Source: Bacteroidota bacterium (GTDB lineage: Bacteria; Bacteroidota; Bacteroidia; UKL13-3). From it: 40,347 nt of DNA. Below are positions 18,895 to 28,076 of the stretch, in pieces (positions within the stretch are counted from its first letter, which is position 1; every line of letters begins with the position of its first letter). The DNA is taken from positions 1 through 40,347 of the forward strand of contig CANGPW010000018.1 in assembly GCA_947456185.1 (NCBI GenBank), given 5' to 3'. The notes under the pieces are model-generated. The model saw nothing but the letters and a program-made list of their open reading frames with translations. It was not told the origin of the DNA and searched no databases. Made by a program: the position numbers and the translations under genes.

Positions 18895-19307
18895 TGATTT
18901 TTTACAATAATATAGATAATGGTTTTAGGATTAAAGATAAACTAAAATTAAAAAAGTGGATTATAAAAAGTATAGAAGAAGAAAAGAAGGGGGTGGATTT
19001 TATATCATTTAATTTTTGTTCTGATGTATATATTTTAGAATTAAACAAAAGGGCTTTAGGCCATAATTATTACACAGACATTATTACGTTTGAGCTTAAT
19101 AATGAAAATGAAAACATAGAGGGTGATATTTATATTAGTATTGACAGGGTAAAAGACAACGCTAAACTTTTAAAAGAATCATTTTTAAATGAGCTTCATA
19201 GGGTTATTATTCATGGTGTTCTTCACTTGTGTGGGTATAAAGACAAAATGCCTATAGATTTGAAGATGATGAGAGAAAAAGAAAATTATTACTTAAATAA
19301 ACGATAA
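18894..19307 (+). CDS. ybeY: Endoribonuclease YbeY
   Basis: HRVIIHGVLHLCGYKDKMPID motif; upstream NHYYTDIITFELN; immediately upstream of mnmG. Confidence 0.92.
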   Translation: MIFYNNIDNGFRIKDKLKLKKWIIKSIEEEKKGVDFISFNFCSDVYILELNKRALGHNYYTDIITFELNNENENIEGDIYISIDRVKDNAKLLKESFLNELHRVIIHGVLHLCGYKDKMPIDLKMMREKENYYLNKR

Positions 19308-19323
19308 CGTTTCACGTGGAACA
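19308..19323 (+). promoter_or_regulatory. parS-like centromere site (ybeY-mnmG junction)
   Basis: CGTTTCACGTGGAACA: 15/16 match to TGTTTCACGTGGAACA. Second such site within 1 kb. Confidence 0.75.
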
Positions 19324-19327
19324 AAAA

Positions 19328-21190
19328 ATGTTAGACAAATACGATATTATAGTTGTTGGTGCTGGTCATGCTGGATGTGAAGCTGCTGCTTCTGCAGCAA
19401 ATATGGGAAGCAAAGTATTGCTTATAACCATGGATATGAACAAGATAGCTCAAATGAGCTGTAATCCAGCCATGGGAGGTGTAGCTAAAGGCCAAATAGT
19501 AAGAGAAATAGACGCTTTGGGTGGTGGCTCAGGAATAGTTTCTGATAAATCAACTATTCAGTTCAGATTACTAAATAGATCGAAAGGGCCAGCCATGTAT
19601 AGTCCAAGAGCACAAATAGACAGAATGATGTTTTCACAATATTGGAGAGAAATGTTGGAAGAAAACAAAAATGTAGATTTTTGGCAAGACATGGTTTCGG
19701 GACTAATAATAGAAAAAGGCAGGTTGGCTGGGGTTAAGACAGGGATGGGTTTGAATATTTATTCAAAAGCAGTAGTTTTAACAAGTGGAACATTTTTAAA
19801 TGGTATAATACATATTGGTCAAAAACAATTTGGTGGTGGTAGAATTGGAGAAAAATCAGCAACGGGTATAACCGAACAATTAATATCATTGGGTTTTGAA
19901 AGTGGAAGAATGAAAACAGGAACTCCGCCAAGGGTAGATGGAAGAACGCTGAATTATGATCTAATGGAAAGACAAGAAGGAGATGATATTCCTGGTAAAT
20001 TTTCATTTACAAATACAATTGCTGTGGTTAATCAAAAACCTTGTTGGATAACATATACCAATGAAAAAGTTCACGAAATATTAAGAACCGGATTTAATGA
20101 TTCTCCAATGTATGCTGGAAGAATTAAAGGATTAGGACCAAGATATTGTCCTTCAATAGAAGATAAAATTAATAGATTTGCTGAAAGAGATAGACATCAA
20201 ATTTTTGTAGAGCCTGAAGGTTGGAATACCGTAGAAATATATGTAAATGGATTTTCAACTTCTTTACCTGATCATATACAATTAAAAGCAATGAAAATGA
20301 TTCCAGGTTTTGAAAAGGCTAAAATGTTTAGACCCGGATACGCTATAGAATATGATTATTTTCCTCCTACACAATTGAAGTTAACTTTAGAGACTCATTT
20401 AATAGAAAACTTATATTTTGCTGGACAAATAAATGGAACAACAGGATATGAAGAAGCAGCTTGCCAAGGTTTAATGGCAGGAATAAATGCACATAATAAA
20501 ATTAATGAAAAAGAAGATTTTATATTAAAAAGATCTGAAGCATATATTGGTGTATTAATTGATGATTTGGTAAATAAAGGTACCGATGAGCCTTATAGAA
20601 TGTTTACGTCTAGGGCTGAATATAGAATACTTTTAAGACAAGATAATGCTGATATTAGATTAACAAAATTGGGAAATAATATTGGTTTGGCTAGTTATCA
20701 AAGATTAGAAAATGTAAATGAAAAGATAAAAAACACCAATGAAATAATTCAATTTTTTAAGAAAACTTCGGTAACACCATATGAAATAAATCCATTGCTT
20801 AAAGAATATAATACAACTGATATTCCTCAGAATTATAAATTAATGCAAATTGTAACTAGACCTCAATTAGACATCAATATTTTAAATGATCATATTCCTT
20901 TAGTAAAAAACTTTCTAAAGGATTATTCAGAAGATAATTTATTACAAGCTGAAATATTGATGAAATATGAAGGTTATATAGAAAAAGAACAATTAATGGT
21001 GGATAAAATGAATAGGCTAGAAAACGTAATAATTTATGAAGATTTTGATTATTCAACCATTCATAATATTAGTAGTGAAGCTAGAGAAAAATTTACAAAA
21101 CAAAAACCAAGAACACTTGGACAAGCAGCAAGAATAAGTGGAATTTCACCTTCTGATATTTCAGTTTTATTGGTACATTTGGGGCGTTAA
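19328..21190 (+). CDS. mnmG: tRNA uridine-5-carboxymethylaminomethyl(34) synthesis enzyme MnmG
   Basis: MLDKYDIIVVGAGHAGCEAAASAANMGSKVLL; CNPAMGGVAKGQIVREIDALGG; GYEEAACQGLMAGINA. ATG at 19328 is preferred over the GTG at 19316, which lies in the parS-like motif. Confidence 0.98.
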   Translation: MLDKYDIIVVGAGHAGCEAAASAANMGSKVLLITMDMNKIAQMSCNPAMGGVAKGQIVREIDALGGGSGIVSDKSTIQFRLLNRSKGPAMYSPRAQIDRMMFSQYWREMLEENKNVDFWQDMVSGLIIEKGRLAGVKTGMGLNIYSKAVVLTSGTFLNGIIHIGQKQFGGGRIGEKSATGITEQLISLGFESGRMKTGTPPRVDGRTLNYDLMERQEGDDIPGKFSFTNTIAVVNQKPCWITYTNEKVHEILRTGFNDSPMYAGRIKGLGPRYCPSIEDKINRFAERDRHQIFVEPEGWNTVEIYVNGFSTSLPDHIQLKAMKMIPGFEKAKMFRPGYAIEYDYFPPTQLKLTLETHLIENLYFAGQINGTTGYEEAACQGLMAGINAHNKINEKEDFILKRSEAYIGVLIDDLVNKGTDEPYRMFTSRAEYRILLRQDNADIRLTKLGNNIGLASYQRLENVNEKIKNTNEIIQFFKKTSVTPYEINPLLKEYNTTDIPQNYKLMQIVTRPQLDINILNDHIPLVKNFLKDYSEDNLLQAEILMKYEGYIEKEQLMVDKMNRLENVIIYEDFDYSTIHNISSEAREKFTKQKPRTLGQAARISGISPSDISVLLVHLGR

Positions 21191-21197
21191 ATAATAT

Positions 21198-22091
21198 ATG
21201 GAAAAATTAAATAGTTGTCTAGTTTGTGGACATACAGAATTTATTAATGAATTAACTTGTACTGATTTTGTGGCTACAGGCGAAAATTTTAACTTACAAC
21301 GTTGTAAAAAATGTACTTTTTTATTTACCAATCCAAGACCAGATACAAATGAAATTGGTAAGTATTATCAAAGTGATAAGTATGTTTCACATGCAGGGAA
21401 AAAAGAGGGTTTTGGTATCATGTATAAAATATATGATATTGTTAGAAATTACAGTATCAATCAAAAATTAAATTTAATAAAACAATATAATTCCTCTGGA
21501 AATTTAATGGATTTAGGCTGTGGTCTTGGTTATTTTTTAGATGGGGCTATAAAAGATAAAACATTTGATTGTATAGGTGTGGATGTAAGTGATGATACTA
21601 TTAAATATGTAAATGATACATTTGGATATGATGTAAAAAACGAATCTGAACTAAATCAATTACCACAAAATAATTATGATGTAATCACTCAATGGCATGT
21701 ATTAGAACACGTACATTTTTTAAATGAAAGAATGAAACAATTAAATAATTTACTTAAAAAAGATGGTACTTTATTTATTGCTGTTCCAAATTCAAATAGT
21801 TGGGATGCTAAAAAATATAAAGAATATTGGGATGGATATGATGTACCAAGACACTTATATCATTTCAATAGAACTAGCATAAAAATATTGATGGAAAAAC
21901 ACGGATTTGAAATTATAGAAACCAAGCCTTTGTTATTTGATGCGCCATATATTTCGATGAGAAGTGAACTACATCAAAAAAATAGTTTTACTTTGCTTAG
22001 AGGTGCTATAAATGGTCTAATTTCAAATATTAGCGCAATTATAACTAAAGAATATTCAACTTTATTATTTATAGTTAAAAAAAATAAATAA
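21198..22091 (+). CDS. Class I SAM-dependent methyltransferase with N-terminal Cys cluster
   Basis: CLVCGH...LQRCKKCTFLFTNPRP; NLMDLGCGLGYFLDGA; YDVITQWHVLEHV. Confidence 0.93.
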   Translation: MEKLNSCLVCGHTEFINELTCTDFVATGENFNLQRCKKCTFLFTNPRPDTNEIGKYYQSDKYVSHAGKKEGFGIMYKIYDIVRNYSINQKLNLIKQYNSSGNLMDLGCGLGYFLDGAIKDKTFDCIGVDVSDDTIKYVNDTFGYDVKNESELNQLPQNNYDVITQWHVLEHVHFLNERMKQLNNLLKKDGTLFIAVPNSNSWDAKKYKEYWDGYDVPRHLYHFNRTSIKILMEKHGFEIIETKPLLFDAPYISMRSELHQKNSFTLLRGAINGLISNISAIITKEYSTLLFIVKKNK

Positions 22092-22117
22092 TTGAAATTT
22101 ATTATTTCAATATTACT

Positions 22118-23716
22118 ATGAATAAGCAAATATTTTATATAATTACTTTATTATTAATTAGTTGTGCAAAAGTTGTAACGCCAACTGGTGGACCAAAAGA
22201 TATTGAGGGACCAAAAATTATATCAATATTCCCAGAGAATAAAAAAACTAACTTTTTAACTAAAAATCAAGATATTAGAATAAAATTTGATGAATTTATT
22301 CAACTAAAGGAAATTACAAAACAAATAGTAATGAGTCCTCCACAAAAGGAAAGTCCAGAATATTTAATCAATGGAAAAGAATTAATTATAAAATTTAAAG
22401 AGGAACTTCAAAAAAACACTACCTACACTTTAAATTTTGGAAATGCTATAGCTGATAACCATGAAGGAATAACAGCTAAAAATATACAATATACTTTTTC
22501 AACTGGCACATACATAGATACTAATTTTATTAGTGGTAAAATTAGAAATGCTTTTACAAATTTACCAGTAGAGGGATTAATAGTTTCATTGTATAAAAAA
22601 TCAACATTTACTGATACAACAATCTATCAATTTAATCCAACCTATTTTACTAAAACAAAAGAAGATGGTTCATTTTTGATTGAAAATATGCCAATAGAAA
22701 ATTATATTCTTTGTGCATATAAAAAAGAGGGAATAGATTTAAAATATGCTAAAAATGATAGTATTGCTATTTATAATTCGGTAATAAATACTGGAATTAT
22801 TAACTCTAAAATTCCTCTGTATTTAATTAAACCAAATGAACATAAACCTAATAAAATATTTGATACAATTAGTACACAATTAGGTGTTTATAAATTTGCA
22901 GTTTATAAACCTACAAATTTTAAAATAATAAATCCAAACAACGAAAAAGTATATTTTAAAACCTTAAAGAATACCAATGGAATAGATACAATTAAAGTAT
23001 TTGTAAATAATAAAACTGATTCATGTAAATTTAAAATAACAACAAACGATTCAAGCTTTTATAAAATAATTATTAGTAAAAAGAAGAGTAAAAAACCTGA
23101 ATTTATATTGGTTTCAAAAACAGAATTAAATCCTCTAGATACTATTTTTATTGAATCATCAGTTCCAATAAATTACATAAATAAAGACAGTATAATTATA
23201 AAAGAAGATACAAATATTTTAAACCCAACTTATTTTGAAATAGATACTAATAAAATGATAATTGCTATTTGTAATAATTGGAAAGAATCTACCAAATATA
23301 GTATTGAATTTAAAGATTCTTCATTAAAGGATATATTTGGAACTTTTAATAAAAAAACTTCCTATAGTTATGATATAAAAGCATTTAAAGAATATGGAAC
23401 TTTACTTTTAAATGTAGATTTAGAAAATGCAAAAAATAACTATATCATTCAATTATTAGATAATAATTCAAATACAGTTGTTAGATCATTTAACGTAAAT
23501 AAAAGTACTATTTTAAAAATGGAATATTTAAGTCCAATTTTAGGTAAAATAAAAATTATAGAAGATTTGAATAACAATGGTTTATGGGATAATGGAGATA
23601 TAGAATCTATGTTATATCCTGAACGTACATTTATATCAAATCAACTGATAAATGTTAGAGCATATTGGGATATAGAGCAATCTATTAACATTAACGATAT
23701 AATTAGTCAACAATAA
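22118..23716 (+). CDS. Lipoprotein with bacterial Ig-like (SbsA-type) domain
   Basis: Lipobox-like LLISCAKV; GGPKDIEGPKIISIFPENKKTNF...IRIKFDEFIQL...NTTYTLNFGNAIADNHEG is typical of Bacteroidota Ig-like lipoproteins. Confidence 0.85.
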   Translation: MNKQIFYIITLLLISCAKVVTPTGGPKDIEGPKIISIFPENKKTNFLTKNQDIRIKFDEFIQLKEITKQIVMSPPQKESPEYLINGKELIIKFKEELQKNTTYTLNFGNAIADNHEGITAKNIQYTFSTGTYIDTNFISGKIRNAFTNLPVEGLIVSLYKKSTFTDTTIYQFNPTYFTKTKEDGSFLIENMPIENYILCAYKKEGIDLKYAKNDSIAIYNSVINTGIINSKIPLYLIKPNEHKPNKIFDTISTQLGVYKFAVYKPTNFKIINPNNEKVYFKTLKNTNGIDTIKVFVNNKTDSCKFKITTNDSSFYKIIISKKKSKKPEFILVSKTELNPLDTIFIESSVPINYINKDSIIIKEDTNILNPTYFEIDTNKMIIAICNNWKESTKYSIEFKDSSLKDIFGTFNKKTSYSYDIKAFKEYGTLLLNVDLENAKNNYIIQLLDNNSNTVVRSFNVNKSTILKMEYLSPILGKIKIIEDLNNNGLWDNGDIESMLYPERTFISNQLINVRAYWDIEQSININDIISQQ

Positions 23717-24095
23717 TATAATAATAAAGCTATAAAATGTGGATTAATGTTTATATCAATTTTTGTAAAAAAAGACATCTTGATAAGTACTAATTTATAC
23801 TAAATAATTTAACAGATAACTAACATTTTAACTGCGACATTTTATAAACACAAATATGTGAATGTCGCAATTAACACACTGTTTATAAATATATAAACTA
23901 CTGATTATAAATAAAAAAGTAAAAAAGTAAATTGTTAAGAATATTGTATAAGGTAAATTCCTAAACAAAAATTAAAAGTTATTCTATCAATTAACACCTA
24001 TTATTATTATTACAAATTATATCTAAAGATAAACAATAATACATTAACGCTGTGGGTAAGCTCAGGGTTAGTATTTATAAATTGTATTCTTATGT
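23717..24095. other. Candidate replication origin (oriC-like intergenic region)
   Basis: AT-rich noncoding DNA with TGTGGATTA (23738-23746) and TGTGGGTAA (24051-24059), each 8/9 to TGTGGATAA; inverted TTATAAACA/TGTTTATAA (23842-23850, 23880-23888); 9-bp inverted repeat TGCGACATT/AATGTCGCA; TAA/TAG triplet runs. parS-like sites about 4.4-5.3 kb away. Confidence 0.45.
23833..23869. repeat. Inverted repeat in the intergenic region
   Basis: TGCGACATT...AATGTCGCA perfect 9-bp arms, with an inner CACA-AATA-TGTG hairpin. Confidence 0.8.
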
Positions 24096-24134
24096 TTGTA
24101 CTGGAATAGAAAGAAAAAATATTTAAAACCCAAA

Positions 24135-25151
24135 ATGAAACAAAAACTAGAAGAACTTCAACAAAAACTTCACGAGTATAAAATAAATTCAAGTGAAGAT
24201 TTGGAAAATTTTCGTTTAAAATATCTTTCTCGTAAAGGATTAATGAATGATTTGTTTGAAGAATTCAAACAAGTACCTAATGAAATGAAACGTGATATAG
24301 GTAAATTAATGAATGTTGTAAAAACCAGTGTTCAGGAAAAATTTGACGAAGCAACTGAAAAATTTAAATCTGATAAAATAGAAAATACAAATTATAATAT
24401 TGATTATACTTTACCAGCTGAAACCACTGAATTAGGATCTCGTCACCCCTTAAATATTATAGAAAATCAAATTGTCGCCATTTTTACAAAGTTAGGATTT
24501 ACAATAGCTGAAGGACCAGAAATAGAAAATGATTGGCATAATTTTTCAGCATTAAATTTTCCACCAAATCACCCTGCGCGAGATATGCAGGATACTTTTT
24601 TTATAGATGAAGAAATTGCATTACGCACACATACTTCAAGTGTACAAGTAAGATTAATGCAGCAAAAAAATCCGCCCTTACGGGCTATTATGCCTGGAAG
24701 AGTTTATAGAAACGAAGCCATTTCGGCAAGAGCAAATTGTTTTTTTCATCAAATAGAAGGAATTTATATTGACGAAAAAGTAAGTTTTGCAGACTTAAAA
24801 CAAACATTATATGCATTTGTAAAAGACATGTTTGGTGATGATGTAGAAGTAAGATTCCGACCAAGTTATTTTCCGTTTACAGAACCAAGTGCTGAAATGG
24901 ATATAAGCTGTCAAATTTGTAAAGGAAAAGGCTGTAATATTTGTAAATACAGCGGTTGGGTAGAAATATTGGGTTGTGGAATGATAGATCCAAACGTATT
25001 AGAAAATTGCGGAATTAACCCAGAAAAATATACCGGCTTTGCTTTTGGAATGGGAATAGAACGAATTACTATGCTTAAATACGATGTGAAGGATTTAAGA
25101 ACGTTTTTCATAAATGATTCAAGATTTTTGAAACAATTCAGTAATTTGTAA
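24135..25151 (+). CDS. pheS: Phenylalanine--tRNA ligase alpha subunit
   Basis: HPLNIIENQIVAIFTKLGF; RVYRNEAISARANCFFHQIEG; FAFGMGIERITMLKYDVKDLRTFF. ATG at 24135 is preferred. Confidence 0.97.
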   Translation: MKQKLEELQQKLHEYKINSSEDLENFRLKYLSRKGLMNDLFEEFKQVPNEMKRDIGKLMNVVKTSVQEKFDEATEKFKSDKIENTNYNIDYTLPAETTELGSRHPLNIIENQIVAIFTKLGFTIAEGPEIENDWHNFSALNFPPNHPARDMQDTFFIDEEIALRTHTSSVQVRLMQQKNPPLRAIMPGRVYRNEAISARANCFFHQIEGIYIDEKVSFADLKQTLYAFVKDMFGDDVEVRFRPSYFPFTEPSAEMDISCQICKGKGCNICKYSGWVEILGCGMIDPNVLENCGINPEKYTGFAFGMGIERITMLKYDVKDLRTFFINDSRFLKQFSNL

Positions 25152-25295
25152 GTCACTATCAAAATACTTTAATTCAATAAAATGCATTTTATCCCATAAC
25201 TATCCCACAGGCTCTTTGGCTGGGGTCGCTGAGCTTATTGAAACGAATATCAATGAAATAACCACATAAAATAAATTAAAATAATCAACTAAAAA

Positions 25296-26738
25296 ATGAC
25301 AACAAAAATAAATATAACCACTAAAAGCAATAATCAATTAAGCACTTTAATTGTAACCAATAAAAAAGCAAAATGGAGTATACTTGGTTTTTCTAAACCT
25401 GAAATAGCTTACATAGAAAAAAAGATAAAAGCTACCGATACTTTTATTACCATCAATCAATTTGAACGATTGGTTTTTGTGCAATTGATAGAAGAATTTG
25501 AAAAGAAAAACGACTACTCAAAATTAGAAGCTTATAGAACACTAGGCAATAAAATTTGCGCTGCAATCAATGCACATAAGTACGATTCTATTCAAATTGC
25601 TGAATCATTAATTAATGAAGAACAATTATTAGCTATAGCTGAAGGAATAGCATTGAGCAATTACCAATTTATAAAATATTTAAATGATAAAAAAGGACAA
25701 TTTACTTTAAAAACCATTTATTTAGTAGGAGTAAACCTAAATAAAGTAGGAGTGGAGCAAACCAATATTTTAGTAGAAGCAGTTTGCGAAGCACGTAATT
25801 TAGTAAACGAACCACAAAACGTAATTGATGCAGTTTCATTAAGTAATGAATTTAAAAAACTAGGTAAAAAAGCCAATTTTAAAGTGGAAGTTTTAAATAA
25901 ACTTCAAATAGAAAGTTTAAAAATGGGTGGTTTATTAGCGGTAAATTTAGGCAGTCAAATTCCTCCAACATTTACCATTATGGAATACAAACCAGTAAAA
26001 CCTAAAAACAAGAAACCATTGGTTTTAGTAGGTAAAGGAATTGTATATGACACTGGTGGATTGAGTTTAAAACCCACACCAAACAGTATGGATAGCATGA
26101 AGTGTGACATGGCGGGTTCTGCAGCAGTAGCTTGTGCCATGTTTGCCATCGCTAAAGCAAAATTAAATTACCATGTAATAGCATTGGTTCCGGCAACAGA
26201 TAATAGACCTGGTGAAAATGCTTATACTCCTGGAGATGTAATTACTATGTATGACGGACAAACGGTAGAAGTTTTAAATACCGATGCGGAAGGCAGAATG
26301 GTTTTGGCTGATGCATTGACCTATGCAAAAAAATATAAACCAGAACTAGTGTTAGATTTTGCTACACTTACGGGTGCAGCAGCAGCAGCAATTGGTCAAT
26401 ATGGTATAGTTTGTATGGGAACAGCAAACGAAACGCAAAAAACAGCCTTAAAAAACAGCGGAAACAATACACACGAACGATTAGTAGAGTTTCCGTTTTG
26501 GGACGATTACAGCAAGTTAATCAAATCGGATATTGCAGATATGAAAAATATTGGAGGCCCGGTTGGCGGAGCAATTACAGCCGGTAAATTTTTAGAAAAA
26601 TTCATTGATTATCCTTGGATGCATTTTGACATTGCTGGTCCGGCATTTATAAACTCAAACGATAGCTATAGAGGAAAAATGGGAACCGGAGTTGGGGTGA
26701 GGTTATTATTTGATTTTGTGAAGAATCAAGCAAAGTAA
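25296..26738 (+). CDS. M17 leucyl aminopeptidase
   Basis: VGKGIVYDTGGLSLKPTPNSMDSMKCDMAGSAAV; NTDAEGRMVLADAL catalytic signature. Confidence 0.96.
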   Translation: MTTKINITTKSNNQLSTLIVTNKKAKWSILGFSKPEIAYIEKKIKATDTFITINQFERLVFVQLIEEFEKKNDYSKLEAYRTLGNKICAAINAHKYDSIQIAESLINEEQLLAIAEGIALSNYQFIKYLNDKKGQFTLKTIYLVGVNLNKVGVEQTNILVEAVCEARNLVNEPQNVIDAVSLSNEFKKLGKKANFKVEVLNKLQIESLKMGGLLAVNLGSQIPPTFTIMEYKPVKPKNKKPLVLVGKGIVYDTGGLSLKPTPNSMDSMKCDMAGSAAVACAMFAIAKAKLNYHVIALVPATDNRPGENAYTPGDVITMYDGQTVEVLNTDAEGRMVLADALTYAKKYKPELVLDFATLTGAAAAAIGQYGIVCMGTANETQKTALKNSGNNTHERLVEFPFWDDYSKLIKSDIADMKNIGGPVGGAITAGKFLEKFIDYPWMHFDIAGPAFINSNDSYRGKMGTGVGVRLLFDFVKNQAK

Positions 26739-26750
26739 AGGTGTTAATTT

Positions 26751-26784
26751 AAAAGAGCTTATTTAAACGATAAGCTCTTTTTTG
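26751..26784 (+). terminator. Rho-independent terminator downstream of the leucyl aminopeptidase gene
   Basis: AAAAGAGCTTA...TAAGCTCTTTT followed by TTG. Confidence 0.85.
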
Positions 26785-26802
26785 TTTAAATAAAAATATT
26801 AA

Positions 26803-28041
26803 ATGAAAAACGTAAAATATCTAATTGGTATAGCAATAATTAGTCTCTTTGTGTTATTTACAAATTCTACTTTTGATAAAGTAAAAGAGTCTAAAACACC
26901 ACAAAATAAATTATTATACAAAGAATTAAGTTTTGGTGCAAACCAACTAATTAACGAAGCCTTTAAAGGATTAGCGTACGGGAAAACAATAGACTATCAT
27001 ACCCACATTGTAGGTACAGGAGCAGGAAATAGTGGAAACTTTGTAAACAATGAAATGCAATCTGCGAAGTATCCAATAAAGCATTTAAAGTTTAATGTTT
27101 ATAAAAATGCTGCTGGAATAAAAAACACTAAAAATGCAGACGCAGAATTTTTGAAAACCCTGGTAAATAGAATAAAAAGTATTCCCAATCATGGTAAATA
27201 TTGTTTGTTAGCCTTTGATAAAAATTACAATGAAAATGGCACGGAAAATTTAAAGAAAACTGAATTTTATGTTCCCAATGAGTATGTTTTTAAAATTGCA
27301 GCGCAATATCCCGATTTATTTATCCCGGTTATATCAATTCACCCTTACCGTAAAGATGCTATATTAGAACTTGAAAAATGGCACAAAAAAGGCGGAAGAA
27401 TGATTAAGTGGCTTCCAAATGCTATGAGCATAAATCCGTCAAGCGAAAAGTGCAAGTTGTTTTATTTAAAAATGAAAGAAAAAGGCATTGTATTACTTAC
27501 CCATGCAGGTGAAGAAAAAGCGGTAGAAGCAGAAGATGATCAAAAACTCGGGAATCCATTGTTACTAAAACCACCATTGGATATGGGTGTAAAAGTAATT
27601 ATAGCACATTGCGCTAGCTTGGGGCAAGCAACTGTTTTAGATTCAAAAGGAAATAAAATTAAGCGGAATAACTTTGATTTGTTTTTGGAATTAATGAGCC
27701 AGAAAAAGTATGAAGGTTTATTGTTTGCCGATATTTCGGCAATGACACAATATAATAGAATGGGCGTTCCGCTTTTAACCATGTTAAACAACACTGCCAT
27801 GCACAAAAGATTAGTGAATGGAAGCGATTATCCTTTGCCAGCAATTAATATAATAATTAGAACAAGTTTGCTTGAAAAAGCGGGATATATTAACAAAATC
27901 GAAAGAAAATATTTGAATGAAATTTATCAATTCAATCCATTATTATTTGATTTTGTGGTAAAGCGAACGATTAAATCTCCTATTCTAAATAGAAAGTTTT
28001 CCAACTCAGTGTTTATGAGAAATGAAATGCTTGGATTTTAA
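26803..28041 (+). CDS. Amidohydrolase-family protein
   Basis: DYHTHIVGTG; VLLTHAGEEKAVE; VIIAHCASLG; NGSDYPLP: metal-dependent TIM-barrel hydrolase motifs; N-terminal TM/signal segment. Confidence 0.85.
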   Translation: MKNVKYLIGIAIISLFVLFTNSTFDKVKESKTPQNKLLYKELSFGANQLINEAFKGLAYGKTIDYHTHIVGTGAGNSGNFVNNEMQSAKYPIKHLKFNVYKNAAGIKNTKNADAEFLKTLVNRIKSIPNHGKYCLLAFDKNYNENGTENLKKTEFYVPNEYVFKIAAQYPDLFIPVISIHPYRKDAILELEKWHKKGGRMIKWLPNAMSINPSSEKCKLFYLKMKEKGIVLLTHAGEEKAVEAEDDQKLGNPLLLKPPLDMGVKVIIAHCASLGQATVLDSKGNKIKRNNFDLFLELMSQKKYEGLLFADISAMTQYNRMGVPLLTMLNNTAMHKRLVNGSDYPLPAINIIIRTSLLEKAGYINKIERKYLNEIYQFNPLLFDFVVKRTIKSPILNRKFSNSVFMRNEMLGF

Positions 28042-28076
28042 AAAACAAATATATTAATAGACAGACTTTTTGGTCA

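Noticed and set aside
19316-19327. GTG start of MnmG (MEQKMLDKYD...) given in the ORF track
   Set aside because: The GTG lies within the parS-like 16-mer and ATG at 19328 directly precedes the conserved FAD-binding N-terminus; start assigned to 19328.
24096-24134. N-terminal extension of PheS from TTG at 24096
   Set aside because: YWNRKKKYLKP is not typical of PheS; the ATG at 24135 gives the expected N-terminus.
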